A program made the translations under genes and the position numbers. The notes below the pieces were generated by a model. It was not told the DNA's origin and did not search any database. It was given only the letters and a program-made list of their open reading frames with translations. From Natrinema amylolyticum (GTDB lineage Archaea; Halobacteriota; Halobacteria; Halobacteriales; Natrialbaceae), in the NCBI RefSeq assembly GCF_020515625.1, contig NZ_JAIWPJ010000001.1, positions 248,001 through 312,000 of the forward strand: DNA of 64,000 bases. The letters run 5' to 3'. Positions 8,207 through 17,152 of the stretch are shown here, piece by piece; the first letter of the stretch is position 1; each line of letters begins with the position of its first letter.

Positions 8207-10138
8207 TTATATGTCGATCCACTCGGCTTCGGGCGCGTGGTCCTTGATGAACTGCTTGCGGGGTTCGACGGCGTCGCCCATCAGGACGGAGAACATCTTG
8301 TCCGCCGCGGCCGCATCCTCGATCGTGATCTGCTTGAGGATGCGGTTGTCGGGGTTCATCGTCGTCTCCCAGAGCTGTTCGGGGTTCATCTCGCCAAGTC
8401 CCTTGAACCGCTGGACCTGCGAGGGGTTGCCGTTGCACTTCTCCTCGACGATCCGATCGCGTTCGGCCTCCGTCATCGCGTCGTAGGTCTCACCGCGATA
8501 TCGGATGCGGTACAGCGGCGGCTGGGTCGCATAGACGTAGCCGCCCTCGAGCAGTGGCCGCATGTGCCGGTAGAAGAACGTCAACAGGAGCGTCCGGATG
8601 TGGGCCCCGTCGACGTCGGCGTCGGTCGCCATGATGATCTTCTTGTAGCGGACGTCGTCGACGTCGAACTCGTCGCCGATCCCCGCACCGATCGCGGTGA
8701 TCATGTTCCGGATCTCGTCGTTCTCGAGGATGCGATCCAAGCGATGTTTCTCGACGTTCAGAATCTTCCCCTTGATCGGCAGGATGGCCTGGAAGTCCGG
8801 ATTTCGGGCCTGTTTCGCGCTGCCGCCCGCGGAGTCACCCTCCGCGATGAACAGTTCGGCCTCCTCGGGGTCTTTGGTCTGGCAGTCCGCCAGCTTCCCG
8901 GGGAGGGAAGTGGACTCGAGGGCGGACTTCCGTCGCGTCAGCTCCTCGGCCTTCTGGGCGGCCATCCGGGCCTTCGCGGCCTCGACGGCCTTGGCGACGA
9001 TGGCCTCGGCGGTGTCGGGGTGTTCCTCGAAGTAGGTGCCGAGTCCCTCGTGCATCGCGCTCTCGACGATCCCGCGAACTTCCGAGTTGCCGAGTTTGGT
9101 CTTCGTCTGGCCCTCGAACTGGGGATCGGGGTGTTTGATCGAGATGACCGCGGTGAGCCCCTCGCGGATGTCCTCGCCCGAGAGGTTGTTGTCGAGGTCG
9201 GAGAGCAGGTCGTTTTCGTTCGCGTAATCGTTGACCGTTCGCGTCAACGCGGTCTTGAACCCGGTGAGGTGGGTGCCGCCCTCGCGGGTATTGATGTTGT
9301 TCGCGAAGGCGTGGATCGATCCCTGCAGTTCCTGGGTGGCCTGCATCGCGACCTCGATCTGGATGTTCTGTTCTTCGTCCTCGAAGTAGATGACGTCCTC
9401 GTGCATCGCCGAGCGCGTCTCGTTCAGATAGTTGACGAACTCGCGGATGCCGCCTTCGTACTCGTAGGTCTCGGCGACGGGCTCACCCTCGTCGTCGTTC
9501 TTGCGCTCGTCGCGGAGCGTAATGCGGACGCCGGAGTTGAGGAAGGCCAGTTCCCGAAGCCGGTTCGACAGCGTCGAGAACGAGACCTCGCCCGTCTCGA
9601 AGATGCCCGTATCGGGCCAGAAACGGACCTGCGTGCCGGTCTCCTCGTCCGGCTTCATGTCGCGGACGCGCTCCATGTCGCCGACGGGTTCGCCGCCCTC
9701 GAACGCGTGGCGGAAGACGCCGCCGTCGCGTTTGACCTCGGCCTCGAGGCGCTCGGAGAGGGCGTTGACGACGCTGACGCCGACGCCGTGGAGGCCGCCG
9801 GAGACCTGATAGGACTTGTTGTCGAACTTGCCGCCGGCGTGGAGGACGGTCAGAATGACCTCGAGTGCGGGGCGGTCGTACTCTTCGTGTGTGTCGACGG
9901 GGATACCGCGGCCGTCGTCCGCGACGCTCACCGAGCCGTCCTCGTGGATGGAGACGGTGATGTCGTCGCAGTGGCCGGCCAGCGCCTCGTCGATCGAGTT
10001 GTCCACCACTTCGTAGACCAGATGGTGGAGTCCTCGAGAATCGGTAGAGCCGATGTACATCGCCGGTCGCTTTCGCACAGCCTCCAGGCCCTCTAAGACC
10101 TGAATCTGTCCGGCTCCGTACTCGCTTTCCTGGGACAT
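8207..10138 (-). CDS. gyrB: DNA gyrase subunit B
   Basis: A 643-residue ATPase/TOPRIM subunit. The GHKL ATPase has EVVDNSIDEALAGH and DDGRGIPVD plus GGLHGVGVSVVNAL. The TOPRIM domain has EGDSAGGSAKQARN, LPIKGKILNVEK and the metal-binding DADVDGAHIRTLLL. The C-terminus EPRKQFIKDHAPEAEWIDI is the standard gyrase ending. The start at 10138 (MSQESEYGAGQIQVLEGLEAV) fits family length; the frame is open another 15 codons upstream, but a TATA-like ACTTTTATTAG lies in that extension around 10171-10180. It is the first gene of gyrB-gyrA. Confidence 0.97.
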   Translation of the reverse strand: MSQESEYGAGQIQVLEGLEAVRKRPAMYIGSTDSRGLHHLVYEVVDNSIDEALAGHCDDITVSIHEDGSVSVADDGRGIPVDTHEEYDRPALEVILTVLHAGGKFDNKSYQVSGGLHGVGVSVVNALSERLEAEVKRDGGVFRHAFEGGEPVGDMERVRDMKPDEETGTQVRFWPDTGIFETGEVSFSTLSNRLRELAFLNSGVRITLRDERKNDDEGEPVAETYEYEGGIREFVNYLNETRSAMHEDVIYFEDEEQNIQIEVAMQATQELQGSIHAFANNINTREGGTHLTGFKTALTRTVNDYANENDLLSDLDNNLSGEDIREGLTAVISIKHPDPQFEGQTKTKLGNSEVRGIVESAMHEGLGTYFEEHPDTAEAIVAKAVEAAKARMAAQKAEELTRRKSALESTSLPGKLADCQTKDPEEAELFIAEGDSAGGSAKQARNPDFQAILPIKGKILNVEKHRLDRILENDEIRNMITAIGAGIGDEFDVDDVRYKKIIMATDADVDGAHIRTLLLTFFYRHMRPLLEGGYVYATQPPLYRIRYRGETYDAMTEAERDRIVEEKCNGNPSQVQRFKGLGEMNPEQLWETTMNPDNRILKQITIEDAAAADKMFSVLMGDAVEPRKQFIKDHAPEAEWIDI

Positions 10139-10237
10139 GTAAAACCTGCTTTCGCATAGCGGTCCGGCCCTAATAAAAGTCACGTGTACGCGCGCGAGCG
10201 CGAGCAGGTAGCCCCGAACGAACGGCCCGAGGTGAGC

Positions 10238-10954
10238 CTAGATGACCGCGTCGAAGTCGTCGTGACCCTGGATGTCGACGCCCTCGTCCGTGACCTCGGC
10301 GAGGAAGACGCCGTTCCCGGAGCCGGTGTCGCGCTCGACGGCGCTCTTGATCGCGCGAGCCGCGACCGACTGCGCCTCGTCCAGCGAGAGGTCGTCCTCG
10401 TACTCCTGCTCGAGGAGCCCGTAGGCGAGTTGCATCCCGCTGCCGGTGACGGTGTAGTCGTCGGCCATGACGCCGCCGGCGGGGTCGATGCTGTAGACGT
10501 GGCTGCCCTCGCTGTCGACGCCGCCGAGGATGGGGTTGATCGCTCGGAACGGGCCGCCGCGGGCGAAGTTACCCGCGAGCGTCGCCAGCGCCTCGATGGG
10601 CATCGGCTCGCCGCGGCGCGACTCGTAGAGGTTGACCTCGGAGCGCAGCGTTCGGATGAACGACTGCGCGCCGCCGACCGAGCCGACCAGCGTCAGCGCA
10701 CCCGTGGGGTGGATCTGCTCGACCTTCTGGACGTCCTTGTTCGAGACGAACCGCCCGCCGAGGCTGGCGCGCATGTCCGTCGCGATGACGACGCCGTCGT
10801 CGGTCGTGATGCCGATGGTCGTCGTCCCGGTCTTGTTGACGGTATCGCCGTTATCGTCGCCCCGGCTGCCGTCGGGGAGCGAACCCAGTTCGGGTTCGTA
10901 CGGCGACGGGTCGTCGTTCCCCTGCGGGGTCGCCCCCTGATTCCAGTTATTCAT
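10238..10954 (-). CDS. psmB: 20S proteasome beta subunit
   Basis: A 238-residue precursor of the catalytic proteasome subunit. A propeptide of 43 residues ends in KTG, and autocleavage there would expose Thr44 of TTTIGI, the N-terminal nucleophile. The mature part has GVVIATDMRASLGGRFVSNKDVQKVEQI, which supplies the conserved Asp and Lys of the active site, and a GSVGGAQSF turn. The start overlaps the end of psmA by 8 bp, so translation is likely coupled and alpha and beta chains would be made together. The frame is open upstream of 10954 inside psmA, but that extension is low-complexity and is rejected. Confidence 0.95.
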   Translation of the reverse strand: MNNWNQGATPQGNDDPSPYEPELGSLPDGSRGDDNGDTVNKTGTTTIGITTDDGVVIATDMRASLGGRFVSNKDVQKVEQIHPTGALTLVGSVGGAQSFIRTLRSEVNLYESRRGEPMPIEALATLAGNFARGGPFRAINPILGGVDSEGSHVYSIDPAGGVMADDYTVTGSGMQLAYGLLEQEYEDDLSLDEAQSVAARAIKSAVERDTGSGNGVFLAEVTDEGVDIQGHDDFDAVI

Positions 10955-11690
10955 CGCTCTCCTCCGGCTGGTCGATCTCCGTGACGATCGACTCGAGGCG
11001 GTCGGTCTCGACCGATCGGAACGATTCGTCGTCGGTCGTGACCGTCGCGACGTCGACGTCCTCGGCGTCGACGACTTCTTCCTCGGCGGCGCTGAGTGCA
11101 CTCAGCGCGACTTCGATGCCGCCGTCGACGTCGAGATCCTCGCGGTAGTGCTCCTCGAGGTAGCCCTGGATGGTGTCGCGGTCGCCGCCGATGGCGGCCG
11201 CCTTCCACTCGTAGTCCGTCCCGGAGGGGTCGGTCTCGAACAGTTTCGGCTCGCCGTCGTCGATGCCGCCGACGAGGAGGGCGACGCCGAACGGGCGGGC
11301 ACCGCCGGTCTGGGTGTACTCTTGGATGTGGTCAGTGACCGCTCGCGTCAGCGTCTCGACGCCGATCTGCTGGCCGTAGCGGAGCTGTTCGCCCTGTGCG
11401 CGGCGACGGGCGAGGTCGACGAGCTGGCGTGCGTCGGCGACGTGGCCGGCGCTCGCGACGCCGACGTGGTCGTCGGCCTTGTGGATCTTTTCGACGCTCT
11501 CGCGCTCCATGAGCGGTGAGTTGACCTGCCGGTTGGCGGCGAGGACGACGCCGTCGGGCGTGCGGAGACCGACGCTCGCGGTTCCGCGCTTGACGGCCTC
11601 GCGGGCGTACTCGACCTGGTAGAGGCGTCCGTCCGGGGAGAAAATGGTGATCCCCCGATCGTACGCCTGCTGATTGGATTGTCCTTGCAT
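10947..11690 (-). CDS. psmA: 20S proteasome alpha subunit
   Basis: A 247-residue alpha-ring subunit of the proteasome. The N-terminus MQGQSNQQAYDRGITIFSPD followed by GRLYQVEYAREAVKRGTASVG is the conserved gating H0 helix and alpha-type signature. The chain ends in an acidic tail (DQPEESDE), as is usual in haloarchaea. It is the first gene of psmA-psmB, overlapping psmB by 8 bp. A strong TATA-like box and a full Shine-Dalgarno match lie upstream, so unlike many neighbours it appears to have a leadered transcript. Confidence 0.96.
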   Translation of the reverse strand: MQGQSNQQAYDRGITIFSPDGRLYQVEYAREAVKRGTASVGLRTPDGVVLAANRQVNSPLMERESVEKIHKADDHVGVASAGHVADARQLVDLARRRAQGEQLRYGQQIGVETLTRAVTDHIQEYTQTGGARPFGVALLVGGIDDGEPKLFETDPSGTDYEWKAAAIGGDRDTIQGYLEEHYREDLDVDGGIEVALSALSAAEEEVVDAEDVDVATVTTDDESFRSVETDRLESIVTEIDQPEESDE

Positions 11691-11702
11691 AGATTTCGGT
11701 CT

Positions 11703-11709
11703 TCACCTC
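11703..11709 (-). promoter_or_regulatory. Shine-Dalgarno site GAGGTGA before psmA
   Basis: GAGGTGA on the minus strand, complementary to the 3' end of archaeal 16S rRNA, sits 12 nt before the psmA ATG at 11690. Such a complete match is uncommon among genes in this window, many of which look leaderless. Confidence 0.6.
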
Positions 11710-11720
11710 TGGTAAGGGAT

Positions 11721-11733
11721 AGAAATATATAGG
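11721..11733 (-). promoter_or_regulatory. TATA box of the psmA-psmB operon
   Basis: CCTATATATTTCT on the minus strand, 31-43 nt before the psmA start. With the Shine-Dalgarno site downstream it implies a short 5' leader. Confidence 0.65.
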
Positions 11734-11739
11734 CCTTCT

Positions 11740-12189
11740 TCTGAAGGCAACTTCGTCTGTGTGCGATCGTTCGCTCCTGACGCACATGAATCTAGTGCCA
11801 GCATGCACCGAGAACGTGGATTCGCGCGGAACGGTCACTCGAGGTCGACAGTGATTCCCGTTCGGGTGAGCGGGTCGCTCGAACGGTTGTCGACGGTCCG
11901 CCTCGGTGTAGGCTCTCGTTGTTCGCCCGCACAGATCCCAGAAACGGGACTCTCGCCCGTATTTCACGTATCGCGGCCCGGTAAATACGATATTACTCGA
12001 CTCGCCATCTGAAGGGGTGTCTGCTATCTCAAGCTTTCCGCTCAACCGAATCCCAGTCCTTGCTTCTGGTACAGAATTCCGTACAAGAGTACACAGGTGA
12101 CAGCGGATCGGCCGAGCTGCCTCGGGATCCACGGCCGTCCGTGGCTCGAGGGGCCGAGACACCTGCCGCTTTTCGGGAAACTACCACAC
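11740..12189. other. Intergenic stretch without a supported gene
   Basis: Open frames exist on both strands here, but their codon use and amino-acid composition (Arg/Ser/Pro-rich, no motifs) are those of non-coding shadows. No tRNA-like structure was seen. An AT-rich patch around 11980-11998 could be a promoter for the downstream transporter. Confidence 0.5.
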
Positions 12190-12453
12190 ATGGAAGAACA
12201 CTGTACCGCGGTCGATGTCCCTGTCGAAACGGCGAACGAAACCCTTCTCCAACGCGGGCTCGGGCTCCACTTCACGGCGACGTTCGGGGCCGGGTCCGCT
12301 TCCGCGCTGAGAGAACCCGATGGGGGGTCCGGATTCGGCCCGTCGACGTCCCTCCCGCCGTCGGTCAGCGGTCAGCTGGCGGTGCACGAGCCGTCCGCTC
12401 GAGGCGCAGCGACCCTCGAATCCGCGCTCGAGTGTCGGGGTGATCGCGCATGA
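12190..12453 (+). CDS. Possible small protein overlapping the transporter start (87 aa)
   Basis: An 87-residue frame beginning MEEHCTAVDVPVETANETLL and ending in an ATGA overlap with the next gene. Codon third positions are GC-rich, as in real neighbours, and the overlap would allow translational coupling. No domain is recognised. The first half looks like a compact alpha/beta segment and the second half is low-complexity Ser/Gly/Pro. It could be a small accessory protein of the transporter, a decayed gene, or a spurious frame, and the call is weak. Confidence 0.35.
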   Translation: MEEHCTAVDVPVETANETLLQRGLGLHFTATFGAGSASALREPDGGSGFGPSTSLPPSVSGQLAVHEPSARGAATLESALECRGDRA

Positions 12454-13706
12454 GCGGTGAGTCGGCCTCGGCGTCGGCGTTCGTCAAGGCCATTCCCGGC
12501 GGTGAAACGATACACGGTGCGCTCTACAGATACGGCCTGGGAATCATGTTCGCTGCGAACGTGTTCGGTGCGGGGTCGGTGTACATCCTCGCCGACACGG
12601 GCGCGAACTTCGCGTACTCCCTGTTGTGGGTGCTCCCGCTCGCGTTCCTCATCGATATCGCACTGCACGACATGAGTGCCCGCCTCGCCGTCGCCGACGA
12701 ACCGCTCGCCGATTACATCGTCGACGCCGTTCCGATCGGGGGTCAACCGCTCCTCATCGGGGTTTCACTGATGTCCGCTCTGTGGGCCGTGTCGAACTAC
12801 GCCGTCGCCGGAGCGGCGCTCGCCTGGCTCGTTCCGTTCTTCGACAACGTGATCGTCGGCATCGTGCTCGCAGCCGGGTTCGGCATCGCCATCGTGCAGA
12901 TGAAGGTCTACGATCGGATCGAAGCAGTGATCGCCGTGATGGTGTTCGCCGTCTTCGGTTCGTACGGCCTGCTCCTCGCGGGGCTCGACGTTCCGTGGCA
13001 ATCCGTAGCAGCGGGACTTCAGCCGGCGCTCGCGACCGATATCGGCTACCTCACTGCAGTCATCGCCCTGCTGGGGACGACGGTCTACTGGCCGAACTTC
13101 TTCATCCAGTCGAGCATCCAGCCGACGAAGGAGTGGTCGGACATCTGGGATTACCGCCGGGACAACGCCGCCGGGATCGCGACGACGCTCACCATCGGCA
13201 GCTTCGTGATGATCGTCTCGGCAGTCACCCTCTCCGAGGGGAACATGACGCTGACGGGCCCCGGTGTCCCGCTCGCGGAGATCATCGGTCACGGAGCGCT
13301 CGTCGTGTTCATGATCGCGGTGCTCTGTGCGACCATCACGTCGGCGACCGGGACGCTGTTCGGTGCCGGGTTCATCATTCCGCAGTCGCTCGGGCGACAC
13401 ACGGTCTTCGGTGATACCGCGTTCCGACGAACGGTCATCGCACTGGTCGTCCTCTCGGCCGCGACCGCCCTGCCGATGCTGCTCTACACGGGATTCGGTC
13501 CCGTCGAGATGGCGATCATCATGCCGGCCGTCAACGGCGCGATCGGGCTTCCCCTGACCGTCTTCGCGCTCATCGGAGCCGTGAACAAGTACTACGACAT
13601 CGATTGGTACGAGAACCTCGGCTTCCTGGCCGCGGGGATCGTCCTGCTGATCGGGAGCCTGATGACGGTCCAGTCGCTCTACGAGACGATCATGGGCATC
13701 CTCTAA
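12450..13706 (+). CDS. Nramp-related transporter with non-canonical metal site
   Basis: A 418-residue inner-membrane protein with about 11 hydrophobic helices, laid out like Nramp/SLC11 transporters (APC fold). The two metal-site motifs differ from the family norm. Helix 1 reads AANVFGAGSVYILADTG where Nramp has a DPGN core, and helix 6 reads YWPNFFIQSSIQP where Nramp has MPHN. The flanking pattern after helix 6 still matches the family. Loss of the Asp/Asn and Met ligands suggests a substrate other than Mn2+/Fe2+, as in the Nramp-related magnesium transporters, or an altered coupling ion. The start overlaps the preceding small frame. The family call is reasonable; the substrate is open. Confidence 0.7.
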   Translation: MSGESASASAFVKAIPGGETIHGALYRYGLGIMFAANVFGAGSVYILADTGANFAYSLLWVLPLAFLIDIALHDMSARLAVADEPLADYIVDAVPIGGQPLLIGVSLMSALWAVSNYAVAGAALAWLVPFFDNVIVGIVLAAGFGIAIVQMKVYDRIEAVIAVMVFAVFGSYGLLLAGLDVPWQSVAAGLQPALATDIGYLTAVIALLGTTVYWPNFFIQSSIQPTKEWSDIWDYRRDNAAGIATTLTIGSFVMIVSAVTLSEGNMTLTGPGVPLAEIIGHGALVVFMIAVLCATITSATGTLFGAGFIIPQSLGRHTVFGDTAFRRTVIALVVLSAATALPMLLYTGFGPVEMAIIMPAVNGAIGLPLTVFALIGAVNKYYDIDWYENLGFLAAGIVLLIGSLMTVQSLYETIMGIL

Positions 13707-13881
13707 TCCCGGATCCGCTCTCCGTGTCCCCGCTGTGTCGACTCCGATCGAGAGCGTCCCACTGCGGCCCGTTCGTTCGCTTTCGCGAGAGTGTATTCGA
13801 CTATTTGATCGGTAGCTGACCCGAGAGGGCCGAGATCAGAAGAGTTAGTTCCAGTGCCACGGACCACTGGATACCTCCTCG

Positions 13882-14661
13882 ATGCTCGAGTTGCCCTTCG
13901 AACTCTCGCTGGTCCTGTTGCTCGTCTCGATCGCCTTCTTCTCGGGGATCGGTATCACCACCATCGGCCCCGGGGGAATCTTCGTAACGATCGCGCTGTA
14001 CTCGCTGACGCCGCTGGCCTCGAGCCAGGTCGCCGGCACCGCCCACGCCACGTTCGTCGTCACGGGGCTCGTCGGCAGCGCCGCCTACCTCCACTCCGGG
14101 GAGATGAACACCGGCGAGAGCCGCGCGATCGCGATCATCCTCAGCGGCTCGAGCGTCGTCGGCGCGCTCGTCGGCGCGTACGTGAACACCTTCGTTCCGC
14201 GCTCCGTGTTCGGACTCTTACTCGGCGGCGTCGCGATGGCCGTCGGTGGCATCATCCTCTACCGAGAGCGTCGGGGCTTTAGCCCGATTTACGACCTCGA
14301 GCCGCTGACTCGGTCCGGTCGACTCGTCTTGGCGGGGCTCGGGTTCGTCCTCGGCGTCTGTAGCGGTCTGTTGGGGATCGGCGGCCCCGTCCTGGCCGTC
14401 CCCGCGCTGGTACTCGTCGGCGTCCCCATGCTGCTCGCCGTGGCCGTCGCGCAGGTCCAGTCGATCTTCATCGCGACGTTCGCGGCGTCGGGCTACTTCC
14501 TCCAAGGGAACGTCCTCGTCCCGCTCGCGGTCGTCGTCGGGACGCCGCTGCTGCTCGGCGTCGTCGTCGGCTGGCGAGTCGCTCACGCGATCGATCCCGA
14601 GAAGCTGAAGGTCGCGCTGGGAGTCGTCCTGCTGGGCGTCGGACCCTATCTCGCTCTCTGA
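13882..14661 (+). CDS. TauE/SafE-family sulfite/sulfonate exporter-like permease
   Basis: A 259-residue membrane protein with about eight helices in the two-repeat layout of the TauE/SafE (DUF81) family. Each half has the family's glycine-rich pattern: GIGITTIGPGGIFVTIALY near residue 20, and GVCSGLLGIGGPVLAVPALVLVGVP near residue 165, the second being the most diagnostic. Members move sulfite, sulfonates or other organic anions across the cytoplasmic membrane, but substrates are mostly unproven. A universal stress protein gene follows after 57 nt and may be co-transcribed. Confidence 0.85.
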   Translation: MLELPFELSLVLLLVSIAFFSGIGITTIGPGGIFVTIALYSLTPLASSQVAGTAHATFVVTGLVGSAAYLHSGEMNTGESRAIAIILSGSSVVGALVGAYVNTFVPRSVFGLLLGGVAMAVGGIILYRERRGFSPIYDLEPLTRSGRLVLAGLGFVLGVCSGLLGIGGPVLAVPALVLVGVPMLLAVAVAQVQSIFIATFAASGYFLQGNVLVPLAVVVGTPLLLGVVVGWRVAHAIDPEKLKVALGVVLLGVGPYLAL

Positions 14662-14718
14662 GACCGGCCCCGATCGGAACCAGACTGAAGGGCAGGGACG
14701 TTGATCTCGACGTATCTC

Positions 14719-15153
14719 ATGCCATCGCGGATCCTGATCCCGTTCGACGACACCGAGCCCGCCCGCGACGCCCTCGAGTACGCGTTCGATCTGTTTCCCG
14801 ACGGCGAGTACGTCGTCCTGATCGTCGTCGATACCGCGTCGCTGCCGTACATCCCGAACACCGCCGACGACGCCGAACCCAGCGACGAGACGCGGGAACT
14901 CTTGTCCGAAGCCGAGGAGGTGCTGTCGGCGGCCGAGGCCGTCGCCGATGACCGCGGCGTCGACGCCGACATCGAAACGCGAACGCGACTGGGAACGCCG
15001 GCTCAGGAGATCGTCGAGCACACCGAAAACGAACCGATCGACCACGTCGTCATCGGTAGCCACGGTCGGTCGGGTATCACGCGGATTCTCCTCGGGAGCG
15101 TCGCGGAGGTCGTCGTCAGAAACTCGCCCGTACCGGTCACGGTCGTTCGATGA
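14719..15153 (+). CDS. Universal stress protein (UspA family)
   Basis: A 144-residue single-domain Usp. The N-terminal strand RILIPFDDTEPARDALEYAF and the C-terminal nucleotide-binding signature GSHGRSGITRILLGSVAEVV, then NSPVPVTVVR, match ATP-binding Usp proteins. These form dimers and respond to stress; the ligand-dependent role here is unknown. The ATG at 14719 (MPSRILIPFDD) is preferred to a TTG six codons upstream, because the first beta strand starts there. Confidence 0.9.
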   Translation: MPSRILIPFDDTEPARDALEYAFDLFPDGEYVVLIVVDTASLPYIPNTADDAEPSDETRELLSEAEEVLSAAEAVADDRGVDADIETRTRLGTPAQEIVEHTENEPIDHVVIGSHGRSGITRILLGSVAEVVVRNSPVPVTVVR

Positions 15154-15266
15154 CGGCCCCGCCGTGACGGGGCTGTGACGGAACCGTCCTCGTTCCGCCT
15201 CCCGGCCCTGCAAGCACGGGCAGCGGACTCTTCCCGCCGAGAGACAGATCTCGAGTCGAGAGCCAC

Positions 15267-15794
15267 ATGAGCGATTACGACGGAACCGAGAACCCCGAGA
15301 CACCCTGGCGGGGCGACGAAGACGGCGCGTCCGAACACGACGGCCGCGGGGACGAAGAACTGACGGGCCGCGATCGAACGCCCCACGAACCCAATCCGGA
15401 CGAACGTGGCACGTGGCTCGCGGCGCTCGTGGGCCTGCTCGGGCTCGCTCTGCTCGTCGAGGCCGTCGTCCTCGACCTCGCCGCGAGCCAGTTCTGGAAC
15501 GACGTCTTCGTGGGCGCGACGCTGTTCCTCGCCGGCGCGTACAACTACTACTCCCGATCGAACCGCGAGTTCGGGAGCCTCGGCGTCGCCTCGCTCGTCG
15601 CACTCCTCGGACTGTGGCTCGTCGCCGCCCCGTTCCTGCTCGGCACCGGATCGGGCGCGACGGAGACGGCGAGCGACGTCGGCTTCTGGACCGATATCGT
15701 CGTCGGCCTGCTCGCGTTCGGACTCGGTACTTACAGCGCCTATGCGATCCGCGACCGACGCCGGCGAGCGGACGTGCGCGGAACGGCGACCTGA
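15267..15794 (+). CDS. SPW-repeat membrane protein
   Basis: A 175-residue protein with an acidic, disordered N-terminus (residues 1-48) and four transmembrane helices. The pattern FWNDVFVGATLFLAGAYNYYS followed later by FWTDIVVGLLAFGLGTYSAYA is a duplicated two-helix unit typical of SPW-repeat proteins. The family is widespread and uncharacterised. It lies in a run of plus-strand membrane-protein genes but has its own 110-bp upstream gap. Confidence 0.75.
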   Translation: MSDYDGTENPETPWRGDEDGASEHDGRGDEELTGRDRTPHEPNPDERGTWLAALVGLLGLALLVEAVVLDLAASQFWNDVFVGATLFLAGAYNYYSRSNREFGSLGVASLVALLGLWLVAAPFLLGTGSGATETASDVGFWTDIVVGLLAFGLGTYSAYAIRDRRRRADVRGTAT

Positions 15795-15892
15795 TTCGCC
15801 GCCCTCGAGAGCCTCGATCTTCCTGCCCAACGTCGTGACTGTGGCATACTCCGGCCCAATCCACTTATTCCGCGTTCTGGTATGGTGGTCCG

Positions 15893-17152
15893 ATGCTTCC
15901 GCTCGTCGCGCTAGTGCTCGCTCTCGTCGGTATCGCGGTCGTTCTCGAGGTCGTGTCGTATCGGGCGCTCGAACGAATTCCCTCGGTCGCCACCGAAGAG
16001 TTCCCCGAGATCGATCGGGAATTACTCGGGAAGTTCAGCAGTTTCGATCCCGAACTGGGCTGGTGCCCCCAGCCGAACCGGGAGAAACAGAAAGATACGG
16101 GCGATCACCTCCCCGGCGAGGAGGTCCGCAGCGTCGTGACGTACTCGACCGACGAGTACGCGAGTCGGGTCTGCCCCGCGAGAGACCGCGACCCCGATGC
16201 GGACGTCACCGTCTCGACCTACGGCGACTCCTACTGTTTCTGCCGGGAGGTCGACAACGACGAGACCTTCCAGAACTACCTCGCGCAGGAACTGGACACC
16301 CACGTCGCAAACTACGGCGGCGGAAACTACGGCCTCGATCAGGCGCTCATGCGGCTCAAGCGCCAGTATCCCGAGGATCCGACCGACCACGTCTTCATGG
16401 TCGTCACCGCCTCCTCGATCGCTCGCATCCTGAGCGTCTGGAAACACTACCAGGAGTTCGGCAACATCTTAGCGGTCAAACCCCGGTACGTGCTGGAAGA
16501 CGGTGAACTCGAGCGCGTCGACAGTCCCGTCGACGAGAAGGAAGACCTGCTCGACCTCGAGTCGAAGGCCGACTTCCTCCGGGAGTACGACTTTCACTAC
16601 GAACACTGGTTCAAGCCCCACTTCGCGTCGCGACCCTACACCGCTGACTTCCTCGAGAAGGACGAACACGTCCGGTACGCGGCGTATACGGCCGGTAAGG
16701 AGCTCGAACGCCGTCTCGGCCGGTCGATTCCGGGGATCGACTTCGACTTAGAACAGACCCAGTCTGCACTGCGACTTGAACGGCCCCGCGTGCGCTATCA
16801 CGAGCGACTGTTCGACACGCACGAGTATCTCTTCGACGCGCTCATCCAGGAGTTCGTCGACTACGCGAACGAGCAGGACTTCGAGCCGACCTTCGTGATG
16901 GTCCAGCAGCTCCGGTACGCGACGTACGAGTCCGAACACGGGCCGATCTACGGCGACCTGATGGAGCGACTCGACGAGCGCTACGACGAGCTGACGACGA
17001 TCGACATGGCCACGCATCTCTCGCCCGACGACGGCGACGTCGAGTCGCTGTACGTCGAGCGCGGGGAAGGCGGCCACTACAGCCCCGAGACCAACGCGGA
17101 AATCGCGCAGGTGCTGGCCGAGGTCGTCGAGGAGCGGGCAGTCGTGGAATGA
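15893..17152 (+). CDS. Membrane-anchored SGNH-hydrolase-like protein
   Basis: A 419-residue protein with a single N-terminal membrane helix (residues 1-22) and a soluble domain. GDS at 111-113 in VSTYGDSYCF matches block I of SGNH hydrolases. NYGGGNYGLDQAL (from about 136) fits the next conserved blocks, and GGHYSPETNAEIAQVL near the C-terminus supplies a block V-type His. SGNH enzymes are esterases, lipases or acyltransferases, and many act on extracellular glycans. The stop codon overlaps the start of the channel-like gene (ATGA), so the two are translationally coupled and probably work together. Topology suggests the domain faces outside, but this is inferred. Confidence 0.65.
   Translation: MLPLVALVLALVGIAVVLEVVSYRALERIPSVATEEFPEIDRELLGKFSSFDPELGWCPQPNREKQKDTGDHLPGEEVRSVVTYSTDEYASRVCPARDRDPDADVTVSTYGDSYCFCREVDNDETFQNYLAQELDTHVANYGGGNYGLDQALMRLKRQYPEDPTDHVFMVVTASSIARILSVWKHYQEFGNILAVKPRYVLEDGELERVDSPVDEKEDLLDLESKADFLREYDFHYEHWFKPHFASRPYTADFLEKDEHVRYAAYTAGKELERRLGRSIPGIDFDLEQTQSALRLERPRVRYHERLFDTHEYLFDALIQEFVDYANEQDFEPTFVMVQQLRYATYESEHGPIYGDLMERLDERYDELTTIDMATHLSPDDGDVESLYVERGEGGHYSPETNAEIAQVLAEVVEERAVVE

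Noticed and set aside
8237-10096. A 619-codon open frame on the plus strand opposite gyrB
   Set aside because: It is an antisense shadow created by GC-rich codon structure; gyrB on the minus strand has full motif support and the plus frame has none.
11332-12162. A 276-codon minus-strand frame running from upstream into psmA
   Set aside because: It reads psmA in a different frame, is Arg/Pro/Ser-rich and has no motif.
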